Shown here: positions 1 to 6,957 of the stretch, piece by piece | How positions within the stretch are numbered: the first letter of the stretch is position 1 | Layout: every line of letters begins with the position of its first letter | Assembly (NCBI GenBank): GCA_013153375.1 | Contig: JAADEN010000016.1 | Location: 1 to 9,569, forward strand | Length of the DNA: 9,569 nucleotides | From: Chloroflexota bacterium | Lineage (GTDB): Bacteria > Chloroflexota > Anaerolineae > Anaerolineales > DRMV01 | Direction of reading: 5' to 3' | Notes under the pieces: generated by a model | Database searches by the model: none | What the model was told of the DNA's origin: nothing | What the model saw: only the letters and a program-made list of their open reading frames with translations | Position numbers and translations under genes: made by a program

Positions 1-277
1 CCAAGAGTTGGCCCTGGCCGCGGTGGAACCCCTGGCCGGGCTGGAACGCGTCGCGTTGGTCACCTTCGCCACCGACGGCACCGACGGGCCCACCGACGCC
101 GCGGGCGCGGTGGTCACCGGCGAGACCGCGGCCCGCGCCCAGGCCCTGGGCCTGGAGCCGCGCGCCTACCTGGCCCGCCACGACGCCTACACCTTCTTCC
201 ACCAGGTGGGCGGCCTGCTGCGCTCCGGCCCCACCCGCACCAATGTCAACGACCTGACCCTGTTGTGCACCTGGTGA
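1..277 (+). CDS. Glycerate 2-kinase (MOFRL family), C-terminal part
   Basis: This is the 3' end of a gene entering from the left edge; the reading frame begins at base 2 and ends with TGA at 275-277, giving 91 visible residues. The segments ATDGTDGPTDAAGA, YLARHDAYTFF and GPTRTNVNDL are hallmarks of the MOFRL C-terminal domain of class II glycerate kinases (GckA/TtuD type), which phosphorylate D-glycerate with ATP to 2-phosphoglycerate in the cytoplasm. An internal TTG at base 8 is not the true start, because the frame is open upstream and the N-terminal kinase domain must lie outside the window. It lies 83 bases before dhaR on the same strand, and its product joins lower glycolysis like the glycerol/DHA genes downstream, so a shared three-carbon module is plausible. 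The family call is firm; the exact substrate is inferred from the family. Confidence 0.88.
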   Translation, partial: QELALAAVEPLAGLERVALVTFATDGTDGPTDAAGAVVTGETAARAQALGLEPRAYLARHDAYTFFHQVGGLLRSGPTRTNVNDLTLLCTW

Positions 278-298
278 GCCCCCCGGCCCAAAAGTGGG

Positions 299-304
299 TA
301 CAAT
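299..304 (+). promoter_or_regulatory. Weak candidate -10 element upstream of dhaR
   Basis: TACAAT, one mismatch from the sigma-70 -10 consensus, lies in the 83-base gap between the glycerate kinase stop and the dhaR start, about 57 bases before the TTG. No convincing -35 hexamer lies 16-18 bases upstream, and no inverted repeat is seen in the gap. It could be a weak activator-dependent promoter for dhaR, or a chance AT-rich patch in a GC-rich background. Confidence 0.25.
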
Positions 305-360
305 AAAGGATACCGACCCAGCCCCGCCCTTCGGTCGGCCCGCGGCTCAGGAGATCCGCC

Positions 361-2400
361 TTGCAACCTTCGTCCTACCCCTTCGACCTCGACGCCTTGC
401 GCCGTCGGTGGCGGACCTTCATCCAGACCCGCCACCTGCCGCCCGCGGAGCAAGCGCGCGTGGATCCCGTGGTCTGGCGCTCGTGGCAGCGTTGTGTGCC
501 GCGGCTGGATCCGTACAAGACGCCCACCGTCACGCCCCTGGCCGAGAGCGCGTTCCAGGTGGTGCGGTTGCGCAACACACCCCTCATCACCGTGGCCCGG
601 CCGGTCATCGAAGACCTGCATCAGTTCATGGAAGGCTCCTTCTGCGCGGTGCTGCTCACCGACGGCGCGGGCTGCATCCTGGATTTGGTGGGCGACGAAG
701 ACATGCTGCCCATCCTGCACGCCCGCGGCTGGCAGCGCGGCGTGTACTGGAGCGAGGGACGCCTGGGCACCAACGCCATCGCGCTGGCCCTGCAAGAGGC
801 CATGCCCGTGCAGGTGGTGGGCCCCGAGCATTACCTGGCCGCGCTGCACGATTTGGCCGTCGCGGCCGCGCCCATCCACGATGTGAGCGGGCGCATCTTG
901 GGCGTGCTGGGCATCATCACCCGCCTGCCCAACGCCCATCCCCACACCCTGGCCGCGGTGATGGCCGCGGCGCGCGCCATCACCAACCAGATGCAAACCG
1001 ACCACTACCTGCAAGAGGCCAACGCCCGGTACAGCGAACTGCACAATGTGTTCGAGACCATCTCCGAGGGCGTGCTGGCCTGGAACGCGTCGGGCGTCAT
1101 CACCCACATCAACGCCCGCGCGGGCGCGATCCTGGGCATCTCCCCGACCGGCGTGGTGGGGCGGCCGCTGCACACCGTGCTGCGCTTCGCGCCCGAGGTG
1201 CAGCAGGCCATCGAGGCCCACCGCGCGCTGGAGGATCTGACCACCACCATCACCGTGCAGGACCGGGCCGTGCCGTGCGTGATCAGCCTGCGCCCCATGC
1301 GCGAAGGCGTGCGCCTGCGGGGAGGCTTCATCATGACCCTGCGCCCCATGGGGCAGGTGCGGGCCCTGGTGCACCGTCTGGTGGGCGCGCAGGCCATGCT
1401 CACCCTGGACGCGGCCGTGCTGGGCGATTCGCCTCCCATGCGCCGTCTGCGACGCCAGGCCCGCCGGGTGGCCCAGGGCTGGGCCCCGGTGCTCATCCGC
1501 GGCGAGGACGGTGTGGGCAAGAACCCCCTGGCCCGGGCCATCCACAACGCCGGCCCCCGGGCCCAAGGGCCCTTCATCGCGGTCAACTGCCAGACCATCC
1601 CCCACGAACTCATGCCCGCGGAATTTCTGGGTTACGCGGCCGGCGCGTATCAGGGGCTGCCGCCCGACGGACGGCCCAGCAAATTCGAACTCGCGGACGG
1701 CGGCACCCTGTTCCTGGACCGCATCGAGGCCCTGAGCCTGGAAGTGCAGGCCGCGCTGCTGCAAGTGCTGGAGATGGGCCATGTGCTGCGCCTGGGCGGC
1801 TCGCGGCCCATCCCCGTGGATGTGCGCATCATCGCCTCGACCTCGGTGGACCTGGAGCGGCGGGTGGAGGAAGGCAGTTTTCGGGCCGACCTGTACCGCC
1901 GTTTTCGGGTCTTCACCCTGTGGGTGCCGCCCTTGCGCGAGCGGCCCGAGGACATCCCCTTGCTGGCCCAGCGGGTGTTGGATCGCCTGGAGCGCCAGTT
2001 GGGGCACCCGCTGCGTCTGGCCGAGGGCGTGATGGACCTGCTGCAGGCCTACCCCTGGCCGGGCAACCTGCGCGAACTGGAGCATGTGCTGGAGCGGGCC
2101 GCGCTCTTCGCGGAGGAAGGCGTCATCCGGCCCGAGCACCTGCCCTCGGCCGTGCGCCAGGGGCGGCGCTGGGTGGTGCAGGCCGGCAATGTGCAGCCCG
2201 TGCTCACCCTGGCCGAGGCCGAAAAGGAGGCCATCTTGCGGGCTGCGCAGGCCTGTCGGGGCCGGGTCAAATGCATGGCCGAGGTGCTGGGCATCAGCCG
2301 CACCACCTTGTGGCGTCGTCTCAAGGCCCTGGGGGTGGATTTGGACGCCTTTCGGGCCGGGGGCCGTCCGTCCGGCCCCAAGTCCGATGTTTCAAAATGA
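361..2400 (+). CDS. dhaR: DhaR-like transcriptional activator of DHA/glycerol genes
   Basis: A 679-residue regulator. In order: an N-terminal helical part, a GAF domain (about 85-215), a PAS domain (about 222-335, starting near LHNVFETISEGVLAW), an AAA+ domain (about 353-585) and a C-terminal Fis-type helix-turn-helix (about 631-657, with LGISRTTLWRRLKALG). The architecture and local sequences resemble enterobacterial DhaR, which activates the DHA kinase genes and is controlled by protein contact with DhaK (antagonist) and DhaL (activator). The Walker A motif GEDGVGK is at 381-387. The sigma-54 contact loop GAFTGA is replaced by GAYQGL (428-433), and the Walker B Asp453 is followed by Arg454 instead of the catalytic Glu. 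Such changes are typical of DhaR and imply action without sigma-54. TTG 361 is preferred because AGGAG lies at 349-353, 7 bases upstream. A regulatory role over the adjoining glpF-dhaKL-glpK operon is inferred from position and family. Confidence 0.88.
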   Translation: MQPSSYPFDLDALRRRWRTFIQTRHLPPAEQARVDPVVWRSWQRCVPRLDPYKTPTVTPLAESAFQVVRLRNTPLITVARPVIEDLHQFMEGSFCAVLLTDGAGCILDLVGDEDMLPILHARGWQRGVYWSEGRLGTNAIALALQEAMPVQVVGPEHYLAALHDLAVAAAPIHDVSGRILGVLGIITRLPNAHPHTLAAVMAAARAITNQMQTDHYLQEANARYSELHNVFETISEGVLAWNASGVITHINARAGAILGISPTGVVGRPLHTVLRFAPEVQQAIEAHRALEDLTTTITVQDRAVPCVISLRPMREGVRLRGGFIMTLRPMGQVRALVHRLVGAQAMLTLDAAVLGDSPPMRRLRRQARRVAQGWAPVLIRGEDGVGKNPLARAIHNAGPRAQGPFIAVNCQTIPHELMPAEFLGYAAGAYQGLPPDGRPSKFELADGGTLFLDRIEALSLEVQAALLQVLEMGHVLRLGGSRPIPVDVRIIASTSVDLERRVEEGSFRADLYRRFRVFTLWVPPLRERPEDIPLLAQRVLDRLERQLGHPLRLAEGVMDLLQAYPWPGNLRELEHVLERAALFAEEGVIRPEHLPSAVRQGRRWVVQAGNVQPVLTLAEAEKEAILRAAQACRGRVKCMAEVLGISRTTLWRRLKALGVDLDAFRAGGRPSGPKSDVSK

Positions 2401-2404
2401 AACA
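2388..2404. promoter_or_regulatory. Perfect inverted repeat, candidate DhaR operator
   Basis: TGTTTCA-AAA-TGAAACA, a perfect 7-bp palindrome around a 3-base centre, overlaps the dhaR TGA stop codon. A further half-site, GTTTCA, lies at 2421-2426, 32 bases (about three helical turns) from the first GTTTCA. The centre is about 90 bases upstream of the predicted transcription start of the glpF promoter, a normal place for an enhancer-type activator of the NtrC/DhaR family, which bind inverted repeats. Binding by DhaR is an inference. The RNA form would be only a small stem with no T-run, so a terminator is unlikely. Confidence 0.5.
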
Positions 2405-2451
2405 CGAGGCCCTAAAAACGGTTTCACCTCGCGACCAGAAGCGCCGCGCGT

Positions 2452-2479
2452 TTGACGCCCGGCCCCAGAGGGGCATAAT
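2452..2479 (+). promoter_or_regulatory. Sigma-70 type promoter of the glpF-dhaKL-glpK operon
   Basis: A -35 box TTGACG (2452-2457) and a -10 box CATAAT (2474-2479) are separated by 16 bases; each has one mismatch to consensus. A start of transcription near 2486 would leave a leader of about 105 bases before glpF. The match is notable in such a GC-rich background and fits a DhaR-like activator that has lost the sigma-54 contact loop. No -24/-12 sigma-54 promoter (GG-N10-GC context) was recognised. Confidence 0.62.
2462..2474. promoter_or_regulatory. Palindrome within the promoter spacer
   Basis: GCCCC-AGA-GGGGC, a perfect 5-bp inverted repeat with a 3-base centre, fills most of the spacer between the -35 and -10 boxes and shares its last C with the -10 hexamer. 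A protein bound here would block RNA polymerase, so it could be a repressor operator. It is short and made only of G and C arms, so chance is a real alternative. Confidence 0.25.
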
Positions 2480-2591
2480 GGTACATAAGGGTGGGTTCGC
2501 CGCGAGCCACGCGAGATCCTTTCGTGCCCGGGACGCGCGGACCCGGCCTTTCTGGTATCCGTCTTTCCCACCCCTTTAAGGAGCAGGTCCT

Positions 2592-3389
2592 ATGAAGCCC
2601 AAAAGTCTAACCGGTGAACTTTTGGCCGAGGCCTTTGGCACATTCATCCTCATCTTGTTGGGCGATGGTGTGGTGGCCAATGTGGGGTTGGCGCCCCGCC
2701 TGGCGCCGCCCGGCTACGACTGGAACACCATCGTCTGGGGCTGGGCCTTCGCGGTGGTGGTCGCGGTGTATGTGGCCGGCGGTGTGTCCGGCGCGCACAT
2801 CAACCCCGCGGTGACCATCGCTTTGGCCTCGACCAAGCGTTTTCCGTGGTCCAAGGTGCTGCCCTTCATCGTCGCGCAGTTCATCGGCGCGTTCTTGGGC
2901 GCGCTGGGCGTGTACCTGGTCTATCGGGAGGGCCTGGTCGCCGCCGGAATGCCCAATGTGTGGTGCACCGGGCCGGGCTCCATCTTCGGCCAGACCTTCT
3001 GGGGCGCGGCCACGACCGGCGAAGCCATCGGCTCCTACTCCCTCGCCAACGCGTTCATCGCGGAGATCTTCGGCACCGCCACCCTGCTGTGGGGCGTGCT
3101 GGCCATGACCGACGAGGACAACCTGGCGCCCGGCAGCAACCTGGCGCCCCTGCTCATCGGCTTCGTCGTGTTGGCCGTGGGCCTGTCCCTGGGTGGCCCC
3201 TCGGGCTACGCCATCAACCCGGCCCGTGACCTGGGCCCGCGCATCTTCGGCGCGCTGGTGGGCACCAAAGGGCTGTTCGACGGCGCGTACTGGATCGGCC
3301 CGCCCGTGATCGGCGCCATCATCGGCGGCGTGTTGGGCGCTGTCTCCTACGACGCGCTCATCAAGCCTTATCTGAGCAAGAAGGCGTGA
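2592..3389 (+). CDS. glpF: Glycerol uptake facilitator (aquaglyceroporin)
   Basis: A 265-residue MIP-family channel that allows passive entry of glycerol through the inner membrane. Six membrane segments can be placed at roughly 9-30, 44-66, 88-111, 150-172, 184-203 and 233-256. The two pore half-helices carry NPA at 71-73 (GAHINPAVT) and NPARD at 209-213 (GYAINPARD); the Asp after the second NPA-Arg is the signature of glycerol-conducting members rather than water-only aquaporins. Trp49 (in IVWGW) corresponds to the selectivity-filter Trp of E. coli GlpF and Arg212 to its filter Arg; the filter Phe appears to be Tyr here. The ATG is preceded by AAGGAG (2578-2583), 8 bases away. It is the first gene after the predicted promoter, and dhaK follows after 28 bases. 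Confidence 0.95.
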   Translation: MKPKSLTGELLAEAFGTFILILLGDGVVANVGLAPRLAPPGYDWNTIVWGWAFAVVVAVYVAGGVSGAHINPAVTIALASTKRFPWSKVLPFIVAQFIGAFLGALGVYLVYREGLVAAGMPNVWCTGPGSIFGQTFWGAATTGEAIGSYSLANAFIAEIFGTATLLWGVLAMTDEDNLAPGSNLAPLLIGFVVLAVGLSLGGPSGYAINPARDLGPRIFGALVGTKGLFDGAYWIGPPVIGAIIGGVLGAVSYDALIKPYLSKKA

Positions 3390-3417
3390 GTCTTCTCCCC
3401 GCCTGAGGAGTTCGGCG

Positions 3418-4491
<1,074 letters not shown>

Positions 4492-4510
4492 TTCGCGCTT
4501 GGGCGGTCAT

Positions 4511-4550
4511 GGGGGCGGTTCCGTTCGCTTTTCGGGCGGAACCGCCGCCC
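4511..4550 (+). other. Hairpin in the dhaK-dhaL gap
   Basis: A perfect 10-bp inverted repeat, GGCGGTTCCG (4514-4523) with CGGAACCGCC (4537-4546), encloses a 13-base loop. Three further G-C pairs (4511-4513 with 4548-4550) can form across one bulged G. It begins 20 bases after the dhaK stop, inside a 112-base gap that holds no other recognisable element except the dhaL ribosome site. The stem is followed by TCTTCCTCAT, not a T-run, so a full intrinsic terminator is unlikely. An mRNA-stabilising or processing stem, or partial attenuation that sets the DhaK:DhaL ratio, is more plausible. Confidence 0.55.
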
Positions 4551-4603
4551 TCTTCCTCATCGCCGGGCCGACCACCCATCCCATCCTTTGTGGAGGAGTC
4601 AAA

Positions 4604-5239
4604 TTGCAAACGCTCACTCGTGACCACATCGTGCGTTGGATTACCCACCTGGCCGCGGTCCTGGAGGAGAACAAAGACTATCTCACCCAGTTGGACGCGG
4701 CCATTGGCGACGCGGACCACGGCATCAACATGGACCGGGGCTTCAAGAAGGTCCTCAGCCAGTTGCCCTCGGTGCAGGACAAAGACATCGGCACCATCCT
4801 CAAGACCGTGGGCATGGCGCTGATCTCCAGCGTGGGCGGCGCGGGTGGGCCCCTGTACGGCACATTGTTCATGCGCGCCGGCATGGCCGTAGGTTCCAAG
4901 TACGAACTCACCGCCGAGGACCTGGTGGCCATGTGGCGCGCCGCGGTCGAAGGCGTCATCCAACGCGGCCGGGCCCAACTGGGCGACAAGACCATGGTCG
5001 ACGCGCTGCTGCCCGCGGTGGAAGCCATGCAACAAGCCCTGGCCGAGGGCGGCGACATCGTGGCCATCCTCCAGGCCGGCGTGGACGCGGCCGAAAAAGG
5101 CCGCGACGCCACCATCCCCCTGGTCGCGCGCAAGGGCCGGGCCAGTTACCTGGGCGAGCGCAGCGCCGGACACCTGGACCCCGGCGCGACCTCGTCCCAC
5201 CTGTTGCTCAAAACCTTACTGGATGTGGTGACCGAATGA
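4604..5239 (+). CDS. dhaL: Dihydroxyacetone kinase subunit DhaL (nucleotide-binding)
   Basis: A 211-residue protein (E. coli DhaL has 210) that carries a tightly bound adenine nucleotide and phosphorylates DHA held on DhaK. The metal/nucleotide-binding aspartates are seen in LDAAIGDADHGINM as Asp31, Asp36 and Asp38. The conserved GGAGGPLYGT and RKGRASYLGERSAGHLDPGA segments follow. The start is TTG 4604, because GGAGGAG lies at 4592-4598, 5 bases upstream, and the protein then begins like E. coli DhaL (MQTLTRDHIVRWIT). The frame stays open upstream to 4499, but the extra 35 residues cross the hairpin and look non-coding. In enterobacteria DhaL-ADP activates DhaR, so this protein probably also reports DHA supply to the neighbouring regulator. 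Whether the nucleotide is rephosphorylated by a PTS-linked DhaM elsewhere or exchanged with ATP cannot be seen here. Confidence 0.93.
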   Translation: MQTLTRDHIVRWITHLAAVLEENKDYLTQLDAAIGDADHGINMDRGFKKVLSQLPSVQDKDIGTILKTVGMALISSVGGAGGPLYGTLFMRAGMAVGSKYELTAEDLVAMWRAAVEGVIQRGRAQLGDKTMVDALLPAVEAMQQALAEGGDIVAILQAGVDAAEKGRDATIPLVARKGRASYLGERSAGHLDPGATSSHLLLKTLLDVVTE

Positions 5240-5240
5240 C

Positions 5241-5260
5241 GCGAGGGGCCTCCCCCTCGC
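5241..5260 (+). other. Hairpin in the dhaL-glpK gap
   Basis: GCGAGGGG (5241-5248) pairs perfectly with CCCCTCGC (5253-5260) around a 4-base loop, CCTC. It begins 2 bases after the dhaL stop and ends 11 bases before the glpK ribosome site AAAGGAG (5269-5275). There is no T-run after it, so it is more likely a stability or processing stem, or a partial barrier between dhaL and glpK, than a terminator. Confidence 0.5.
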
Positions 5261-5282
5261 CCCTGCCGAAAGGAGCAGTGCT

Positions 5283-6794
5283 ATGGCCAAGTATGTGGCT
5301 GCTGTGGACCAGGGTACCACCAGTACCCGCTGTATTCTGTTCGACCGCTCGGGCCGGGTGGTCAGCGTGGCTCAGAAAGAGCACGAGCAAATCTACCCCA
5401 AGCCCGGCTGGGTCGAGCACGACCCCATGGAGATCTGGGCCCGCACCCAGGAAGTGGTGGCCGAGGCCGTGGCCAAGGCCGGCGCCCAGCCCGGCGACAT
5501 CGCCGCGGTGGGCGTGACCAACCAGCGCGAGACCACCGTGGTGTGGAACCGCCACACGGGCAAGCCCTACTACAACGCCATCGTGTGGCAGGACACCCGC
5601 ACCAAGGACATCTGCGACGCGCTGGCCGCGGACGGCGGCCAGGATCGCTTCCGGGAGAAGGTCGGCCTGCCCCTGGCCACCTACTTCTCGGGCCCCAAGA
5701 TCATGTGGCTGCTCGACAACATCCCCGGCTTGCGGGAAGACGCGGAAAAGGGCGACGCCATCTTCGGCAACATTGACACCTGGCTCATCTGGAACCTGAC
5801 CGGCGGGCCCAAGGGCGGCGCGCATGTCACCGATGTCTCCAACGCCAGCCGCACCATGCTCATGAACCTCAAGACCCTGGATTGGGACGACGAGATCCTG
5901 AGCATCATGGGCATCCCGCGGGCCATGCTGCCCCGCATCGTACCTTCCAGCGACCCCAACACCTGGGGCACCACCCAGGCCGACGGCCCCTTCGGCGACG
6001 CCATCCCCGTCACGGGCGACCTGGGCGACCAGCAAGCCGCGCTGGTGGGCCAGACCTGCTTCTCGCCCGGCGAGGCCAAGAACACCTACGGCACGGGCTG
6101 CTTCCTGCTGCTCAACACCGGCACCGACATCGTGCACTCCAAGAGCGGCCTGCTGACCACCGTGGCCTACAAGTTCGGCGACGGCCCCGCGGTGTACGCG
6201 CTGGAAGGCTCCATCGCCATCACGGGCGCGCTGGTGCAATGGCTGCGCGACAACCTCAAGTTCTTCGAGAAGTCCGCGCAGGTGGAAGAATGCGCCCGCA
6301 GCGTGGAGGACAACGGCGGCGTGTACTTCGTGCCCGCGTTCTCGGGCCTGTTCGCGCCCTACTGGCGCAGCGACGCCCGGGGCGTCATCGTGGGCCTGAC
6401 CCGCTACGCCAACAAGGGCCACATCTGCCGGGCCGCGCTGGAGGCCACCGCGTACCAGACCCGGGATGTGTTCGAGGCCATGATCCAGGACTCGGGCGTC
6501 AGCCTCAAGGCCCTCAAAGTGGACGGCGGCATGGTGTACAACGAACTGCTCATGCAGTTCCAGGCCGACATCCTCAATGTGCCCGTGGTGCGCCCCGTGG
6601 TCGCGGAGACCACCTCCCTGGGCGCGGCCTACGCCGCGGGCCTGGCCGTGGGCTTCTGGAACGACCTGGACGACCTGCGCCGCAACTGGCAGGTGGACAA
6701 GACCTGGGAGCCCCAGATGGACGAGGCCACCCGGGCCCACCTGTACCACTACTGGAAGAAGGCCGTCGAACGCACCTTCGGTTGGGTCGAATAA
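5283..6794 (+). CDS. glpK: Glycerol kinase
   Basis: A 503-residue FGGY-family kinase (E. coli GlpK has 502) that makes sn-glycerol 3-phosphate from glycerol and ATP in the cytoplasm, trapping glycerol that enters through GlpF. The N-terminal phosphate-binding motif VDQGTTSTR starts at residue 8. The catalytic base is Asp249 in GDLGDQQAALVG. The NTYGTGCFLLL segment and a C-terminal DGGMVYNELLMQ segment are typical. In the stretch before the catalytic Asp, where E. coli GlpK has the fructose-1,6-bisphosphate-binding Arg236, this protein reads GPFGDAIPVTG and lacks the Arg; it also lacks the His phosphorylated by HPr in many Firmicutes. This suggests neither control operates. The ATG follows AAAGGAG, 7 bases away. 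It lies 43 bases after dhaL and is probably in the same transcript. Confidence 0.96.
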   Translation: MAKYVAAVDQGTTSTRCILFDRSGRVVSVAQKEHEQIYPKPGWVEHDPMEIWARTQEVVAEAVAKAGAQPGDIAAVGVTNQRETTVVWNRHTGKPYYNAIVWQDTRTKDICDALAADGGQDRFREKVGLPLATYFSGPKIMWLLDNIPGLREDAEKGDAIFGNIDTWLIWNLTGGPKGGAHVTDVSNASRTMLMNLKTLDWDDEILSIMGIPRAMLPRIVPSSDPNTWGTTQADGPFGDAIPVTGDLGDQQAALVGQTCFSPGEAKNTYGTGCFLLLNTGTDIVHSKSGLLTTVAYKFGDGPAVYALEGSIAITGALVQWLRDNLKFFEKSAQVEECARSVEDNGGVYFVPAFSGLFAPYWRSDARGVIVGLTRYANKGHICRAALEATAYQTRDVFEAMIQDSGVSLKALKVDGGMVYNELLMQFQADILNVPVVRPVVAETTSLGAAYAAGLAVGFWNDLDDLRRNWQVDKTWEPQMDEATRAHLYHYWKKAVERTFGWVE

Positions 6795-6870
6795 GCCTCT
6801 GGGGTCGGGGGACGCCCTCCGGGCGGGCCCGCGACCGCGGCTTTGGGCGTTCATCACTACCCCTGCCTGA

Positions 6871-6906
6871 GGTTCCCGCCTCGCCACACCCCGCGGGGCG
6901 GGAACC
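6871..6906 (+). other. Strong hairpin in the glpK-glpA gap
   Basis: Bases 6871-6884 pair with 6893-6906 over 14 positions (GGTTCCCGCC with GGCGGGAACC perfectly, then four more pairs including one G-U), leaving an 8-base loop CACACCCC. The downstream sequence is CCCTACCC with no T-run. It lies 76 bases after the glpK stop, in a 163-base gap, and could stabilise the 3' end of the glpK message or lower read-through into glpA. The remaining upstream part of this gap (6795-6870) holds only a small stem at 6813-6825 and no clear promoter. Confidence 0.55.
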
Positions 6907-6917
6907 CCTACCCACCC

Positions 6918-6945
6918 GCCGCGGCCCGCGCCGCGCGGCCGCGGC
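6918..6945 (+). other. GC-only hairpin directly before the glpA ribosome site
   Basis: GCCGCGGCC (6918-6926) pairs perfectly with GGCCGCGGC (6937-6945) around a 10-base GC loop. The stem ends at the very base before the glpA Shine-Dalgarno sequence AAGGAG (6946-6951). A stem in this place could influence ribosome access or mark an mRNA 5' end after processing. In such a GC-rich gap some self-complementarity is expected by chance. Confidence 0.4.
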
Positions 6946-6957
6946 AAGGAGCGGACG

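Noticed and set aside
8..277. Small stand-alone 89-residue gene starting at TTG 8
   Set aside because: The frame is open to the left edge and the sequence is the conserved C-terminal end of a much longer glycerate kinase.
187..2139. A 650-codon open frame on the minus strand opposite dhaR, and a 761-codon frame on the plus strand overlapping dhaR
   Set aside because: These are rich in His, Gln, Gly, Arg and Pro with no recognisable motif, as expected for shadows of a GC-rich gene. The dhaR frame has clear domains and a ribosome site.
2401..2591. Sigma-54 promoter or terminator between dhaR and glpF
   Set aside because: No convincing -24/-12 pair was found, and no GC stem with T-run. A near-consensus sigma-70 promoter explains the region better.
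4511..4550. Rho-independent terminator after dhaK
   Set aside because: The stem is strong, but TCTTCCTCAT follows instead of a T-run, and dhaL, the obligate partner of DhaK, lies just downstream.
4499..4603. Upstream extension of dhaL by 35 codons from TTG 4499
   Set aside because: The extension crosses the hairpin, has no ribosome site and no likeness to DhaL N-termini, while TTG 4604 has GGAGGAG 5 bases upstream and gives the normal family length.
6795..6870. Small RNA or promoter in the first half of the glpK-glpA gap
   Set aside because: Only a 5-bp stem (CGCCC-TCC-GGGCG at 6813-6825) is visible; no -10/-35 pair or terminator supports a separate transcript.
5208..6947. Long minus-strand open frame opposite glpK
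   Set aside because: Low-complexity composition typical of the complement of a GC-rich gene; no ribosome site and no domain. glpK is certain on the other strand.
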